DNA from: an uncultured Prochlorococcus sp.
GTDB taxonomy: Bacteria; Cyanobacteriota; Cyanobacteriia; PCC-6307; Cyanobiaceae
DNA length: 64,000 nucleotides
Assembly: GCA_902539115.1 (NCBI GenBank)
Contig: CACBHP010000004.1
Span: forward strand, 1 to 64,000
Direction: 5' to 3'
Below are positions 55,626 to 64,000 of this stretch, piece after piece. Both the position numbers and the translations under genes were made by a program. The notes under the pieces are model-generated. The model worked only from the letters and a program-made list of their open reading frames with translations, ran no database searches and was not told where the DNA came from. Each line of letters begins with the position of its first letter. Positions within the stretch are counted from its first letter, which is position 1.

Positions 55626-56162
55626 TTACTTATTATTGCTGCTTCCTATATTTGAGAGATATTCATTACTTACAGCAAAAGTTTGAAAAAACTTTTCTGA
55701 TAATGATAACCAATATGATCTACCATCTTTTTGCTTACGTTTGACAATAAATTTTTTTTCTAATAATTCTTTAATATGATCATAAGCTCCTGAACCTCGA
55801 AGAAGTATAAGATCCGATTGCAGAATCTTTTTTTTGATTGCAATAGTTGCCAATGTCCTTAATTCTGATGTTTTCAAATCAGAGGGAAGTAAATCATCGA
55901 CGAATTCATTAAGACTTGATTTTAGTTCGAGAGAAAAACTGTTATTAATTCCATTTAATTCTATAGCTGAGTTGGGATTAGAGTATTTATTTTTTAGATC
56001 TTTAATTGCATCATTTATTGAGTTAATATCAGAATTAGTAATTTCTGAAAGATCCTTTTTTGTTACGGGTCTGCCTTTCAAATATAGAACAGCTTCAACT
56101 TTAGTAACTAGATCTATATCAGATATTGGTGTTGTATTTAGATCAGATTGATTGATTTTCAT
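55626..56162 (-). CDS. scpB: Segregation and condensation protein ScpB
   Basis: A 178-residue protein with two winged-helix domains. Family marks are KVEAVLYLKGRPVTKKDLSEI at the start, SELRTLATIAIKKKI in the middle, and ILLRGSGAYDHIKELLEKKFI towards the end. ScpB joins ScpA and SMC in bacterial condensin. No scpA is adjacent. Confidence 0.9.
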   Translation of the reverse strand: MKINQSDLNTTPISDIDLVTKVEAVLYLKGRPVTKKDLSEITNSDINSINDAIKDLKNKYSNPNSAIELNGINNSFSLELKSSLNEFVDDLLPSDLKTSELRTLATIAIKKKILQSDLILLRGSGAYDHIKELLEKKFIVKRKQKDGRSYWLSLSEKFFQTFAVSNEYLSNIGSSNNK

Positions 56163-56192
56163 TACCGAAATCTTCCCTAATTTACCTTAAAA

Positions 56193-57734
56193 TTAATGTG
56201 ATGCACCTAGGAATAATTTATATGTATCGTTTTGAGTTTCATCCCAGAATTTATAGCCTAGAATTCTTACAAATTCTTTCCACTCTAAGATTTCATTTCT
56301 ATTTATTAAAACTCCTATAACAATTTTCCCTACATCAGCTCCATAATTCCTGTAGTGAAATACGCTTATTGACCAATTAGATTTCATATTATTTAGGAAG
56401 TTTATTAGTGCGCCAGGCCTTTCAGGAAACTCAAATCTATATAAAAGCTCAACAAAGTTGCTATTATCCATTTCTTTAAAATTCTTTGGTAATCTACCAC
56501 CTACCATATGTCTGAGATGATTTTTAGATAATTCATCATCACTTATGTCAATAAATGAGTACTCCGAATTTCTAAATATATTTAAAAGAGTTTTTTTATC
56601 ATTTAACCCATAGACTTGTACTCCTACAAAGATCTGGGCATTTTTAGAATTCGACATCCTATAGCTAAATTCAGTTAAATTCCTATTATCAAGTAACTTA
56701 CAAAAATCAATTAAACTACCAGCACGTTCTGGAATTTCAACAGCCATCATTACTTCCTTACACTCTCCAAGTTCTGCTCTTTCTGCTACAAATCTAAGCC
56801 TCTCAAAATTCATATTTGCGCCACATGCAATCGCAACCATTTTTTTATTTGAATGATTCGAATTTAAAATATCTTTTTTCATTCCTGCAATTGATAATGC
56901 TCCTGCAGGCTCTAGTATTGATCTAGTATCCTCAAAAACATCTTTTATAGCAGCACATATTTCATCAGTATTAACCCTAATCATCTTATCTATGTATTTT
57001 CTACCAATATCAAAAGTATTTTTACCAATTTTTTTAACCGCTACTCCATCTGCAAATTGACCGACAGAGGATAATTCCACAATTTTTTCTTCTTCCAAAG
57101 ATTTCGTCATAGCGTCAGCATCTTCTGGTTCTACACCAATTATTTTTACTTCAGGCCATATTTTTTTAACGTATAAGGATATTCCTGATATCAATCCACC
57201 ACCACCTACAGCAATATAAATTGCATAAGGTTTTTCCTTAAGCTGCTGTTCAAGTTCAATAGCTATAGTTCCTTGTCCTGCTATAACATCTGGATCATCA
57301 AAGGGATGAATAAAGCATAAATTTCTTTCTTGGCTAATCCTTATTGCCTCTTTGTAGGTTTCATCATAGTTATCGCCATATAATATAACTTTTGCTTTTA
57401 AATTTTTTACTGCATTAACTTTTACTAGAGGTGTGGTAATCGGCATTAATATTGTTGCTTGGCAATTTAACTTAAGGGCACTAAGTGCAACCCCTTGTGC
57501 ATGATTGCCAGCACTTGAAGTAATTACTCCCTTAGCAAGCTGTGAATTAGTGAGCTTGCTCATTTTGTTATATGCACCTCTTATTTTGAATGAAAATACA
57601 TCCTGAAGATCTTCTCTTTTTAGAAAAACTTCATTATTAAGTGTATTACTTAAATTATGAGCTTTTTCTAGTGGTGTTTTTTTTGCAACTTCATAGACTT
57701 CAGCTTGAAGTATTTTTTCAAAATAATCATTCAT
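56193..57734 (-). CDS. ilvA: Threonine ammonia-lyase (biosynthetic) IlvA
   Basis: This PLP enzyme deaminates threonine to 2-oxobutyrate for isoleucine synthesis. Of 513 residues, the first ~325 form the catalytic domain, with Lys50 in SFKIRGAYNKM, the SSAGNHAQGVA loop and the glycine-rich VGGGGLISG phosphate cup. The C-terminus holds two ACT-like regulatory domains (from EIPERAGSLIDF and FPERPGALINF), for isoleucine and valine feedback. It diverges from dxs. Confidence 0.96.
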   Translation of the reverse strand: MNDYFEKILQAEVYEVAKKTPLEKAHNLSNTLNNEVFLKREDLQDVFSFKIRGAYNKMSKLTNSQLAKGVITSSAGNHAQGVALSALKLNCQATILMPITTPLVKVNAVKNLKAKVILYGDNYDETYKEAIRISQERNLCFIHPFDDPDVIAGQGTIAIELEQQLKEKPYAIYIAVGGGGLISGISLYVKKIWPEVKIIGVEPEDADAMTKSLEEEKIVELSSVGQFADGVAVKKIGKNTFDIGRKYIDKMIRVNTDEICAAIKDVFEDTRSILEPAGALSIAGMKKDILNSNHSNKKMVAIACGANMNFERLRFVAERAELGECKEVMMAVEIPERAGSLIDFCKLLDNRNLTEFSYRMSNSKNAQIFVGVQVYGLNDKKTLLNIFRNSEYSFIDISDDELSKNHLRHMVGGRLPKNFKEMDNSNFVELLYRFEFPERPGALINFLNNMKSNWSISVFHYRNYGADVGKIVIGVLINRNEILEWKEFVRILGYKFWDETQNDTYKLFLGASH

Positions 57735-57805
57735 ATATATATTTTTAGCATTAATTATTAATCTAATAAAACATTACATGATCTATTTCAAAAAAAATAC
57801 TCATT

Positions 57806-57834
57806 TTGCACCTCGGCGTTTTAGATTATATAGA
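57806..57834 (+). promoter_or_regulatory. Sigma-70-type promoter of dxs
   Basis: TTGCAC (57806-57811) and TATAGA (57829-57834) are spaced by 17 nt. The predicted start is near 57841, about 10 nt before the dxs ATG, so the leader would be very short. Confidence 0.55.
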
Positions 57835-57850
57835 TACCAATTTTTGTTAA

Positions 57851-59740
57851 ATGCTTTTAAGTGAGTTAAGTCATCCAAATCAACTTCATGGCTTAACAGT
57901 TTCACAATTAGAGGAAATTGCTTGCCAAATTAGAGAAAGACATCTTCAAGTAGTATCGACCAGTGGAGGACATCTTGGTCCTGGATTGGGTGTGGTTGAG
58001 TTGACATTGGCTTTATATCAAACTCTTGACCTTGATTTTGATAAAGTTGTTTGGGATGTAGGACATCAAGGTTACCCTCATAAATTAATTACAGGACGTT
58101 TCAGTCAATTTGATTCTCTAAGACAACAAAATGGAGTCGCTGGATATCTAAAAAGAAGTGAAAGTAAATTTGATCATTTTGGTGCTGGACACGCAAGTAC
58201 TTCTATTTCTGCTGCTTTAGGAATGGCAATAGCAAGAGATAGAAAAGGAGAAAATTATAAATGTGTCGCTGTTATTGGAGATGGAGCACTAACTGGAGGA
58301 ATGGCATTAGAAGCTATAAATCATGCAGGTCACTTACCAAATACCCCTTTAGTTGTAGTCTTGAACGATAATGATATGTCTATTTCACCTCCAGTGGGAG
58401 CCCTTTCATCTTACTTAAATAAGGTAAGAGTAAGTCCACCATTGCAATTTTTGTCCGATAGTGTTCAAGAAAGTGTTAAAAATATTCCCTTAATTGGTAA
58501 AGATATTCCAGAAGAACTCAAAAATATTAAAGGAAGCGTTAGACGACTATCTGTGCCTAAGGTAGGAGCTGTTTTTGAAGAACTTGGATTTACATATATG
58601 GGTCCAATTGATGGTCATGATATTGGTAACTTAGTTAAGACTTTTAACGCTGCCCATAAACTTAAAAGACCTGTACTTGTTCATATTGTCACAACAAAAG
58701 GGAAGGGTTACCCGTATGCAGAAGCTGATCAGGTTGGATATCATGCCCAGTCTGCATTTGATCTTACAACCGGGAAATCTATTCCATCAAAAAAACCTAA
58801 GCCAGTTAGTTACAGTAAAATATTTGGTCAAACCTTATTGAAGATTTGTGAACAAGATAGCAAAGTTGTAGGTATTACTGCAGCAATGGCTACAGGTACT
58901 GGTTTAGATATATTGCAAAAAAATATTCCAGATCAATATATCGATGTAGGAATAGCAGAACAACATGCAGTTACTCTTGCGGCAGGAATGTCGTGCGATG
59001 GTCTTAAACCTGTTGTAGCTATTTATAGTACTTTTCTCCAACGTGCTTTCGATCAATTAATTCATGATGTAGGGATACAAAATTTACCTGTAACGTTTGT
59101 ACTTGATAGAGCTGGGATAGTTGGGGCTGACGGTCCTACTCATCAAGGTCAGTACGATATCAGTTATATGAGATCTATACCTAATTTTGTATTGATGGCA
59201 CCAAAAGATGAGTCTGAATTACAGAGAATGTTAATAACATCAATTAACCATAAGGGTCCTTCAGCTCTCAGAATTCCCAGAGGTTCTGGATTAGGTGTGG
59301 CTGTAATGGATGAGGGTTGGGAACCTTTGAATATAGGAGAAGCTGAAATACTTGAAGAAGGAGAAGATATATTAATTATTGCTTATGGATCAATGGTTGC
59401 ATCAGCTTTTGAAACTGCAAAGATTTTAAAAAATATGAACATTAATGCATGTATTGTTAATGCAAGATTTGTGAAACCTCTCGATAAAAATCTTATTATG
59501 CCTTTAGCAAGTAGGATTCAAAAAGTTGTAACTATGGAAGAAGGAACCTTAATAGGTGGATTTGGTTCTGCAGTAGTTGAATTATTTAACGATAACGAAC
59601 TAAATATTCCGGTATACAGAATAGGAATTCCCGATGTTTTAGTTGATCATGCTTCACCTGATCAGAGTAAAGAAAAATTAGGACTTATGCCTGATCAGAT
59701 GGCTGATAAAATTGTTATGAAATTTAAGTTAAATAATTAA
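57851..59740 (+). CDS. dxs: 1-deoxy-D-xylulose-5-phosphate synthase
   Basis: The 629-residue thiamine-diphosphate enzyme condenses pyruvate and glyceraldehyde-3-phosphate, the entry point of the MEP isoprenoid pathway that feeds carotenoids and the phytol of chlorophyll. The conserved [33 protein letters not shown], the cofactor site [20 protein letters not shown] and, in the second domain, [18 protein letters not shown] are all present. It is convergent with psaK. Confidence 0.97.
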   Translation: MLLSELSHPNQLHGLTVSQLEEIACQIRERHLQVVSTSGGHLGPGLGVVELTLALYQTLDLDFDKVVWDVGHQGYPHKLITGRFSQFDSLRQQNGVAGYLKRSESKFDHFGAGHASTSISAALGMAIARDRKGENYKCVAVIGDGALTGGMALEAINHAGHLPNTPLVVVLNDNDMSISPPVGALSSYLNKVRVSPPLQFLSDSVQESVKNIPLIGKDIPEELKNIKGSVRRLSVPKVGAVFEELGFTYMGPIDGHDIGNLVKTFNAAHKLKRPVLVHIVTTKGKGYPYAEADQVGYHAQSAFDLTTGKSIPSKKPKPVSYSKIFGQTLLKICEQDSKVVGITAAMATGTGLDILQKNIPDQYIDVGIAEQHAVTLAAGMSCDGLKPVVAIYSTFLQRAFDQLIHDVGIQNLPVTFVLDRAGIVGADGPTHQGQYDISYMRSIPNFVLMAPKDESELQRMLITSINHKGPSALRIPRGSGLGVAVMDEGWEPLNIGEAEILEEGEDILIIAYGSMVASAFETAKILKNMNINACIVNARFVKPLDKNLIMPLASRIQKVVTMEEGTLIGGFGSAVVELFNDNELNIPVYRIGIPDVLVDHASPDQSKEKLGLMPDQMADKIVMKFKLNN

Positions 59741-59762
59741 AAATTTAATAAAATAAATTTTT
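59739..59762. terminator. Possible bidirectional terminator between dxs and psaK
   Basis: A 9-bp all-AT inverted repeat (AAAAATTTA and TAAATTTTT) with a 6-nt loop fills the 20-bp gap between two convergent genes. A/T runs flank it on either strand. The stem is weak, so this is a tentative call. Confidence 0.35.
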
Positions 59763-60024
59763 ATAAAACACCACGTGAGGCTAATCCTAAGATTGCTCCA
59801 ATTCCGAAAATATGACCTAGGCAATTAGCACCTACAACTGATGCGTGACTTAAACCACCAAAGAATTTTGAATTAGGTATTTCAAAACCTTCATTAGGTT
59901 TTCTTATAGTTGCTCTTGCAATTGCATAAGCAAAAACATTACATGCAATCATAACAACGGCGCACTTTGGTGACCATTCGAATGTTGCTGGAGCAGAAGC
60001 AACTGCAAATAATGTAGTAAACAT
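59761..60024 (-). CDS. psaK: Photosystem I subunit X, PsaK
   Basis: The 87-residue protein has two hydrophobic helices linked by a basic loop (ARATIRKPNEG). The second helix region contains LGHIFGIGAILGLASRGVL. This fits PsaK, a peripheral photosystem I antenna subunit at the monomer edge. It is convergent with dxs and lies downstream of two other small membrane-protein genes on the same strand. Confidence 0.92.
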   Translation of the reverse strand: MFTTLFAVASAPATFEWSPKCAVVMIACNVFAYAIARATIRKPNEGFEIPNSKFFGGLSHASVVGANCLGHIFGIGAILGLASRGVL

Positions 60025-60090
60025 AATAAATCGTTATTTTCCTTTATTCTCTAATACTTTTACCTAAAAAACACAAAATTGTAAAAGGTC

Positions 60091-60426
60091 TTAAGAGTTG
60101 TTTACTTCTAAGTTATTTAAAATTTTTATGAAGCCCAACAAAATAACAAAATCGCTTAACGTTAAGAATGATTCTGCTAAACCATGGAAGAAGTCAACCT
60201 CAACAAGTGTTTGATTGTAGTAATTTAATGTGTAGATAGAAACTACTATTGTTATAAAAACAAATAAAACTGTTAAGGAATAACCTGTTTTTACTAAATT
60301 ATTAACGCATTTAATTTTATATAAATAAAACAAAAAGATTGCATATGGAAATATAGATGCAGCGAACAAAGCTGTATTGTCAATTGAAGCTAATTTTTCT
60401 ATAAATTTTATAAATAAATCATTCAT
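60091..60426 (-). CDS. DUF3593 family membrane protein
   Basis: A 111-residue protein with three hydrophobic helices, starting MNDLFIKFIEKLASIDNTAL and including ASIFPYAIFLFYLY. It matches the DUF3593 family of cyanobacteria and plastids. The start overlaps the end of the DUF2499 gene by 8 bp, so the two are translationally coupled and probably work together. The function is unknown. Confidence 0.85.
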   Translation of the reverse strand: MNDLFIKFIEKLASIDNTALFAASIFPYAIFLFYLYKIKCVNNLVKTGYSLTVLFVFITIVVSIYTLNYYNQTLVEVDFFHGLAESFLTLSDFVILLGFIKILNNLEVNNS

Positions 60427-60721
60427 AAGTCTCTTTCACTTTAAAAATAGTGAATGATGCTAGAGCTAATGTTGAATTTCCAATAAATGTAAATATCCCT
60501 TGAAGCGTTACTAATCCATACAATGCATCTTGATTATCATAGATATGCCAGGTTATAGCGCACATAGCTCCTATTAAGTTTGGGACCATAGCTAAGCTTA
60601 ACCAAAAAAATAAATTATATTTTTTATATGTAGAAATTTTGTATATGACAAAGATGGTAAATATCCATTCAATGACTGAAGAGATATGAATTAACCAAGT
60701 TCCAAATGATAGCTCGTGCAA
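60419..60721 (-). CDS. DUF2499 (Ycf49-like) membrane protein
   Basis: A 100-residue protein with three helices. The SFGTWLIHISSVIEWIFTIF start and MVPNLIGAMCAITWHIYDN segment are typical of DUF2499, the Ycf49-like family of cyanobacteria and plastids. It overlaps the DUF3593 gene by 8 bp and lies 3 bp after the peroxiredoxin gene. The function is unknown. The photosynthetic neighbourhood suggests a thylakoid location. Confidence 0.87.
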   Translation of the reverse strand: MHELSFGTWLIHISSVIEWIFTIFVIYKISTYKKYNLFFWLSLAMVPNLIGAMCAITWHIYDNQDALYGLVTLQGIFTFIGNSTLALASFTIFKVKETYE

Positions 60722-60724
60722 AAT

Positions 60725-61261
60725 TTATATTTTTTTCTTTAGTACATTAAGTACTTCCTTGGCATGATTTATAGGTAAAACACTTATCCATCTATATGAA
60801 ATTTGCCCTTCTGGAGAAATCAAAAAAGTATTTCTATCTGAAAATGGAGGAATCCAAGAACCATATTTATCGCTAATAATTCCTTCAGGATCAGATAATA
60901 AAGTGTAGTTTATAGATTTCTCGCTGCAGAAACTTTCATGAGATTCATTATTATCAGCGCTAATCCCAACAATTTCGGCATTATATTTTGAAAAATCTTT
61001 TTTTAATTCCGAAAAACCTTTAGCTTCAAGAGTGCATCCTGCTGTAAAGTCCTTTGGATAAAAATACATAACAAGCCAATTACCTTGAAAATCATTTAAT
61101 TCCCATATTTTTTTTGATTTTATGTTTTTATTAAAACCTTCTAAATGAAAATTTGGAGCAGAATCCCCAACTTCAGGAGCAAAGTCAAAGGCGAATACAG
61201 AATTACAATTAAATAAAAGAATAAATGGTAATAATGTATTTACAACTAAATTTCTCATCAA
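60725..61261 (-). CDS. Exported BCP/PrxQ-type peroxiredoxin
   Basis: A 178-residue thioredoxin-fold peroxiredoxin. Residues 1-24 form a signal peptide (ending NSVFA), so the enzyme should sit in the thylakoid lumen or periplasm. The peroxidatic Cys76 lies in FTAGCTLEAKGF. The usual resolving Cys five residues later is Lys81. Another Cys at 112 (SHESFCSEK) might replace it. It would detoxify peroxides near the photosystems. It lies 2 bp after rpmB on the same strand. Confidence 0.9.
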   Translation of the reverse strand: MMRNLVVNTLLPFILLFNCNSVFAFDFAPEVGDSAPNFHLEGFNKNIKSKKIWELNDFQGNWLVMYFYPKDFTAGCTLEAKGFSELKKDFSKYNAEIVGISADNNESHESFCSEKSINYTLLSDPEGIISDKYGSWIPPFSDRNTFLISPEGQISYRWISVLPINHAKEVLNVLKKKI

Positions 61262-61263
61262 AT

Positions 61264-61500
61264 TTAGAATTTTTTTAAATCAACCCCATTTGATTTGGCA
61301 AATTTATCTAACCCTACTTTTTGTATAGATTTTAGTGATTTGGTACTTATTTTTATATTTACCCATTTTTTCCCTTCTTCCCACCATAGTCTCCTTTTTT
61401 GGAGATTAACTTGTTGCAATTTTTTTGTACGAATATGTGAGTGACTAACGGCCATCCCATTATTAGCTTTTGCACCTGTAAGTTCGCAAACTCTTGACAT
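61264..61500 (-). CDS. rpmB: 50S ribosomal protein L28
   Basis: The 78-residue product has the family pattern [21 protein letters not shown] at the start, the [16 protein letters not shown] block and basic middle, and [15 protein letters not shown] near the end. The length is normal for L28. It lies 2 bp before the peroxiredoxin gene. Confidence 0.96.
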   Translation of the reverse strand: MSRVCELTGAKANNGMAVSHSHIRTKKLQQVNLQKRRLWWEEGKKWVNIKISTKSLKSIQKVGLDKFAKSNGVDLKKF

Positions 61501-61539
61501 ATTTTTGAAGTTATATCTTTAAAAATTTTAACACACGAC

Positions 61540-63444
61540 TCAATTTGTTGAATTAAGCAATTCTGAAATTAATTCGGCATTATTATTTTGTAAATTAATA
61601 ATCTGTTCTTGATCTAATCCACCAACAGATAGTTTAGCCATATCGTAAACATGATTTGCAATTTTTGATGCCAATGGATTTTCTATAGGATCTTTTTTAT
61701 CAATAATTATTTTATTGCCTGTAATTTTATTTAGACCAACAATAAGGGGATGTTCTTTATTAATTAAAAGCACATGATATTCAGGTAAGCCAGGCATCTT
61801 TTGCTCCATGTAAGCACCCATATCATTAATTCTTCTCATTTGTTCTGGAAGCAAGATCATCGCGGGTGGAGCCCCTTTACTTGAAAGTGCTTGAACTTTT
61901 ACTGTTACTTTCTCATTGTTAAGTGCTTTTACAATCGAATCTCTTAGATTTTCTGTGTTTGATTTACCATCCTTATCTACAATTTCTTTAGATTCTTTAT
62001 CTTCTAGTTCATTTATTTCAGAATCAACTCTTTGGAACTGATAATTTTCGTTTTTACTTTCTAACCAAGGAAGAAATTGTGCATCAATTAAGGGATCTGA
62101 TTTAATAACTTCCTTATTATCAGATAAACAGATATTTAATGCACTTGACTGAGCAATCAAATCTGAACAGTAAATTATTTTTTTTGAATCTGTTATCTTA
62201 TTTCGTTCTTTGTAATTTACGAGAGTTGTAAAATATTTATCATTTGATTTGATAAGTGATTTATTTTTTATATCTTTAGTTACGTCTTTCTCTGAATTTA
62301 TGATTGTTTCGAAAATTATACTGTTATCAACTAAATCAGCAAATTTTTCATCTTCGATAGCACCAATTTTAATAAAAGCAGAGATTGAATCCCATATTTC
62401 TGCATAAAATTCTGGAGAATTTTTTATCAAATCCTTTAGTTTATTAGCGATTTTTTTTGAGATGAATGATGATATAGATCTTACTTTTCTATCTGTTTGT
62501 AATGCACTTCTACTAACATTTAAAGGTATATCTGTGGAGTCTATTACTCCTCTTAGAGGTAAAAGGTATTTTGGTACTATCTCTTTAATTGAATCGCTTA
62601 CGAATACTTGATTGCAAAATAGTTTTATTTCTCCCTTTTCCCAATCAGCTCTACCTGACAACTTTGGAAAATATAATATGCCTTGTATGTCATATGGATA
62701 ATCTGTATTTAGATGAATCCATAAAAGTGGATCCCCCTGGAAAGGATAAAGGTATTTATATAACTCAATATAATCTTCATCTTTTAATTCACTAGGTTGT
62801 TTTCTCCAAGGAGGATTTTTCTTATTTATTGTCTCTCCTTCTAATAAGACATCTATTGGCATAAAATCACAATATTTTTTTATTAGTGATTTAATCCTTT
62901 CAGGCTCGATAAACTCTTTTTCTTCTTCAAGAAGGTGAAGAATAACATCTGTACCAATTGTCTCTCTTTCTGATTCCTCTAACGTGAAATTTGGCGATCC
63001 ATCACAAGACCATTTGAAAGCTTTTGATTCCCCAATTGCCGACTTAGTTAATATATCAACTCTATCTGCCACCATGAAACTTGAATAAAAACCTAGTCCA
63101 AAATGACCTATGAATTCATCATTATCTTTTTTGTATTTTGTTAGGAATTCTTCAGCACTAGAAAATGCAACTTGATTTATGTACTTTTTAATTTCTTCAT
63201 CATTCATTCCAATTCCATTATCGGAAATTGTTAACGTGTATTTTTCGCGGTTAATTGTTATTTTTACTTGAGCCTCCTCAGTATTCTCGCAATCACCTGC
63301 CATAGAGGCCATTCTTCTTTTACTTATTGCGTCAACACCATTACTAACAAGTTCTCTTAAAAAGATTTCATGGTCAGAATATACTGCCTTCTTGATAATT
63401 GGGAAAATATTTTCAGTATTAATACGAATTTCGCCTTTTTCCAT
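61540..63444 (-). CDS. htpG: Molecular chaperone HtpG (Hsp90)
   Basis: The 634-residue Hsp90 has the N-terminal GHKL ATPase with LRELVSNGVDAISKRR, DNGIGM (residues about 77-82) and GHFGLGFYSSFMVAD, a middle domain with the catalytic-loop NVSRSALQ, and a C-terminal dimerisation domain. In cyanobacteria HtpG protects against heat and light stress. A small inverted repeat lies upstream at 63511. It precedes rpmB by 39 bp on the same strand. Confidence 0.97.
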   Translation of the reverse strand: MEKGEIRINTENIFPIIKKAVYSDHEIFLRELVSNGVDAISKRRMASMAGDCENTEEAQVKITINREKYTLTISDNGIGMNDEEIKKYINQVAFSSAEEFLTKYKKDNDEFIGHFGLGFYSSFMVADRVDILTKSAIGESKAFKWSCDGSPNFTLEESERETIGTDVILHLLEEEKEFIEPERIKSLIKKYCDFMPIDVLLEGETINKKNPPWRKQPSELKDEDYIELYKYLYPFQGDPLLWIHLNTDYPYDIQGILYFPKLSGRADWEKGEIKLFCNQVFVSDSIKEIVPKYLLPLRGVIDSTDIPLNVSRSALQTDRKVRSISSFISKKIANKLKDLIKNSPEFYAEIWDSISAFIKIGAIEDEKFADLVDNSIIFETIINSEKDVTKDIKNKSLIKSNDKYFTTLVNYKERNKITDSKKIIYCSDLIAQSSALNICLSDNKEVIKSDPLIDAQFLPWLESKNENYQFQRVDSEINELEDKESKEIVDKDGKSNTENLRDSIVKALNNEKVTVKVQALSSKGAPPAMILLPEQMRRINDMGAYMEQKMPGLPEYHVLLINKEHPLIVGLNKITGNKIIIDKKDPIENPLASKIANHVYDMAKLSVGGLDQEQIINLQNNNAELISELLNSTN

Positions 63445-63510
63445 TTAAAAAAAAATCAAACATATTAAATCTTATTTCGTAAAAACTAGTTAATCAAGTT
63501 TAATTAGGAG

Positions 63511-63526
63511 TATTGTCCGAACAATA
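63511..63526. promoter_or_regulatory. Inverted repeat upstream of htpG
   Basis: TATTGT-CCGA-ACAATA has perfect 6-bp arms around a 4-nt centre. It lies 67 bp upstream of the htpG ATG, inside the 117-bp gap shared with the hisZ-like gene. It does not match CIRCE. It may be an operator, or a weak hairpin ending the upstream transcript. Confidence 0.35.
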
Positions 63527-63561
63527 TATGAATTTAAAAGTTAAATAAATTTTAAAAGGTT

Positions 63562-64000
63562 TTATTTAACCCACAAAATCTCACTACAATTATTTTCTTT
63601 CATAATTTGATTGGCTTTATCTAAGTCATCACATGGATTTAAATGTAAGACAGCAATATTTCCTTTTTTCTGTAGCTCTTTTTGTTCATTCATACCTTTT
63701 TCTAACAAATAAGAATCTTTAAACATCAATAAAATCTTTTTTTTATCTGTCTTTTCTTCCTTAATTAAATTTCTTAAAATATCTATTGAAATTGTAAATC
63801 CAATTCCATTAAATATTTTCTCATTAGGACTAAATGATCTTACTAACTCATCATATCTTCCGCCTTTTGCGATGACGCTTTTATTTATACCATCATCCCC
63901 TATTAGTTGAAAAACTATTCCTTCATATAAATTCAAGTGAGGTTGAAAAGTAGGATCAAGTTGTAATTTAACACCATATTTATTTGATATTTTTGATAGT
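63562..64000 (-). CDS. hisZ: ATP phosphoribosyltransferase regulatory subunit HisZ (5' end outside window)
   Basis: The visible 145 residues are the C-terminal part of a class II HisRS-like protein. QPHLNLYEGIVFQLIGDDG is followed by KGGRYDELVRSFSP (motif-2-like loop) and FNGIGFTISIDIL, then a short domain ending CSEILWVK. The C-terminal part is too short for the HisS anticodon domain, which favours HisZ, the partner of short HisG in histidine synthesis. The reading frame continues past position 64000 with no stop, so the start is missing. A HisS paralogue is the alternative. Confidence 0.75.
   Translation of the reverse strand, partial: LSKISNKYGVKLQLDPTFQPHLNLYEGIVFQLIGDDGINKSVIAKGGRYDELVRSFSPNEKIFNGIGFTISIDILRNLIKEEKTDKKKILLMFKDSYLLEKGMNEQKELQKKGNIAVLHLNPCDDLDKANQIMKENNCSEILWVK

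Noticed and set aside
1-64000. CRISPR arrays, insertion sequences, prophage, rRNA and riboswitches
   Set aside because: No spaced direct repeats, transposase motifs, phage structural genes or rRNA stretches were seen, and no riboswitch core that I could recognise.

Overview
This window is an AT-rich (about 30% GC by eye), tightly packed cyanobacterial chromosome segment. Photosystem and pigment genes (psaK, psb28, a PAM68-like protein, GUN4) sit beside marine picocyanobacterial hallmarks: a urtA/urease cluster, glucosylglycerate genes, many DUF families known from cyanobacteria, and a dnaE not split by an intein. Gene content, very low GC and short intergenic gaps point to a high-light-adapted Prochlorococcus. 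I see no mobile elements, CRISPR arrays, rRNA or prophage. The only RNA gene I can support is one tRNA-Pro(GGG).

Layout. 1-6163: nitrogen acquisition from urea, with the 3'-truncated urea-binding protein gene urtA behind an NtcA-type promoter, then ureGFE (minus) and ureDABC (plus). 6160-10946: a compatible-solute module comprising GpgS (minus), a GH13_18 phosphorylase, GpgP and glycerate kinase (plus), which together could make, break down and recycle glucosylglycerate. 11037-13108: small membrane and DUF proteins, uppP and tRNA-Pro. 13136-20434: msrA, an ABC exporter, trpD, carA, a STAS-domain gene apparently starting at ATA behind a strong Shine-Dalgarno, mini-RNase III and an rRNA methyltransferase. 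20465-30337: gatA, dnaE, PAM68-like, rpsO, ruvA, a drug/metabolite-family permease and dnaG. 30348-32553: a putative SOS operon, LexA-like box > umuD > umuC > a small HExxH protein. 32625-39324: rlmH, rsmA, ispE, a hidden 31-codon membrane peptide, pdhB, secD and secF. 39328-44387: a permease, psb28, mnmH, gun4, an RsbW-like ATPase and a methyltransferase. 44424-49370: glnA with an NtcA promoter and a hairpin terminator, divergent from a photorespiratory-type aminotransferase, then tadA and a PLP decarboxylase. 49363-57734: a membrane GTPase, lspA, bioY, an ABC permease, pyk, a MazG-like protein, YggT, scpB and ilvA. 57851-64000: dxs, psaK, two DUF membrane proteins, a peroxiredoxin, rpmB, htpG and a hisZ fragment.

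How the genes connect. The two nitrogen genes urtA and glnA carry near-identical NtcA half-sites (GTTAC...GATAC) placed 21-22 nt upstream of TAN3T -10 boxes. Urea is captured, split by urease, and the ammonium assimilated by GlnA. Glucosylglycerate is a nitrogen-free osmolyte, so the next-door gpgS module fits a low-nitrogen lifestyle. The most interesting leads are the complete glucosylglycerate make/recycle cycle, the LexA-like umuDC operon with an extra metalloprotease-like gene, the ATA-initiated STAS gene, and several conserved-looking membrane micro-ORFs that length-based gene calling would miss.
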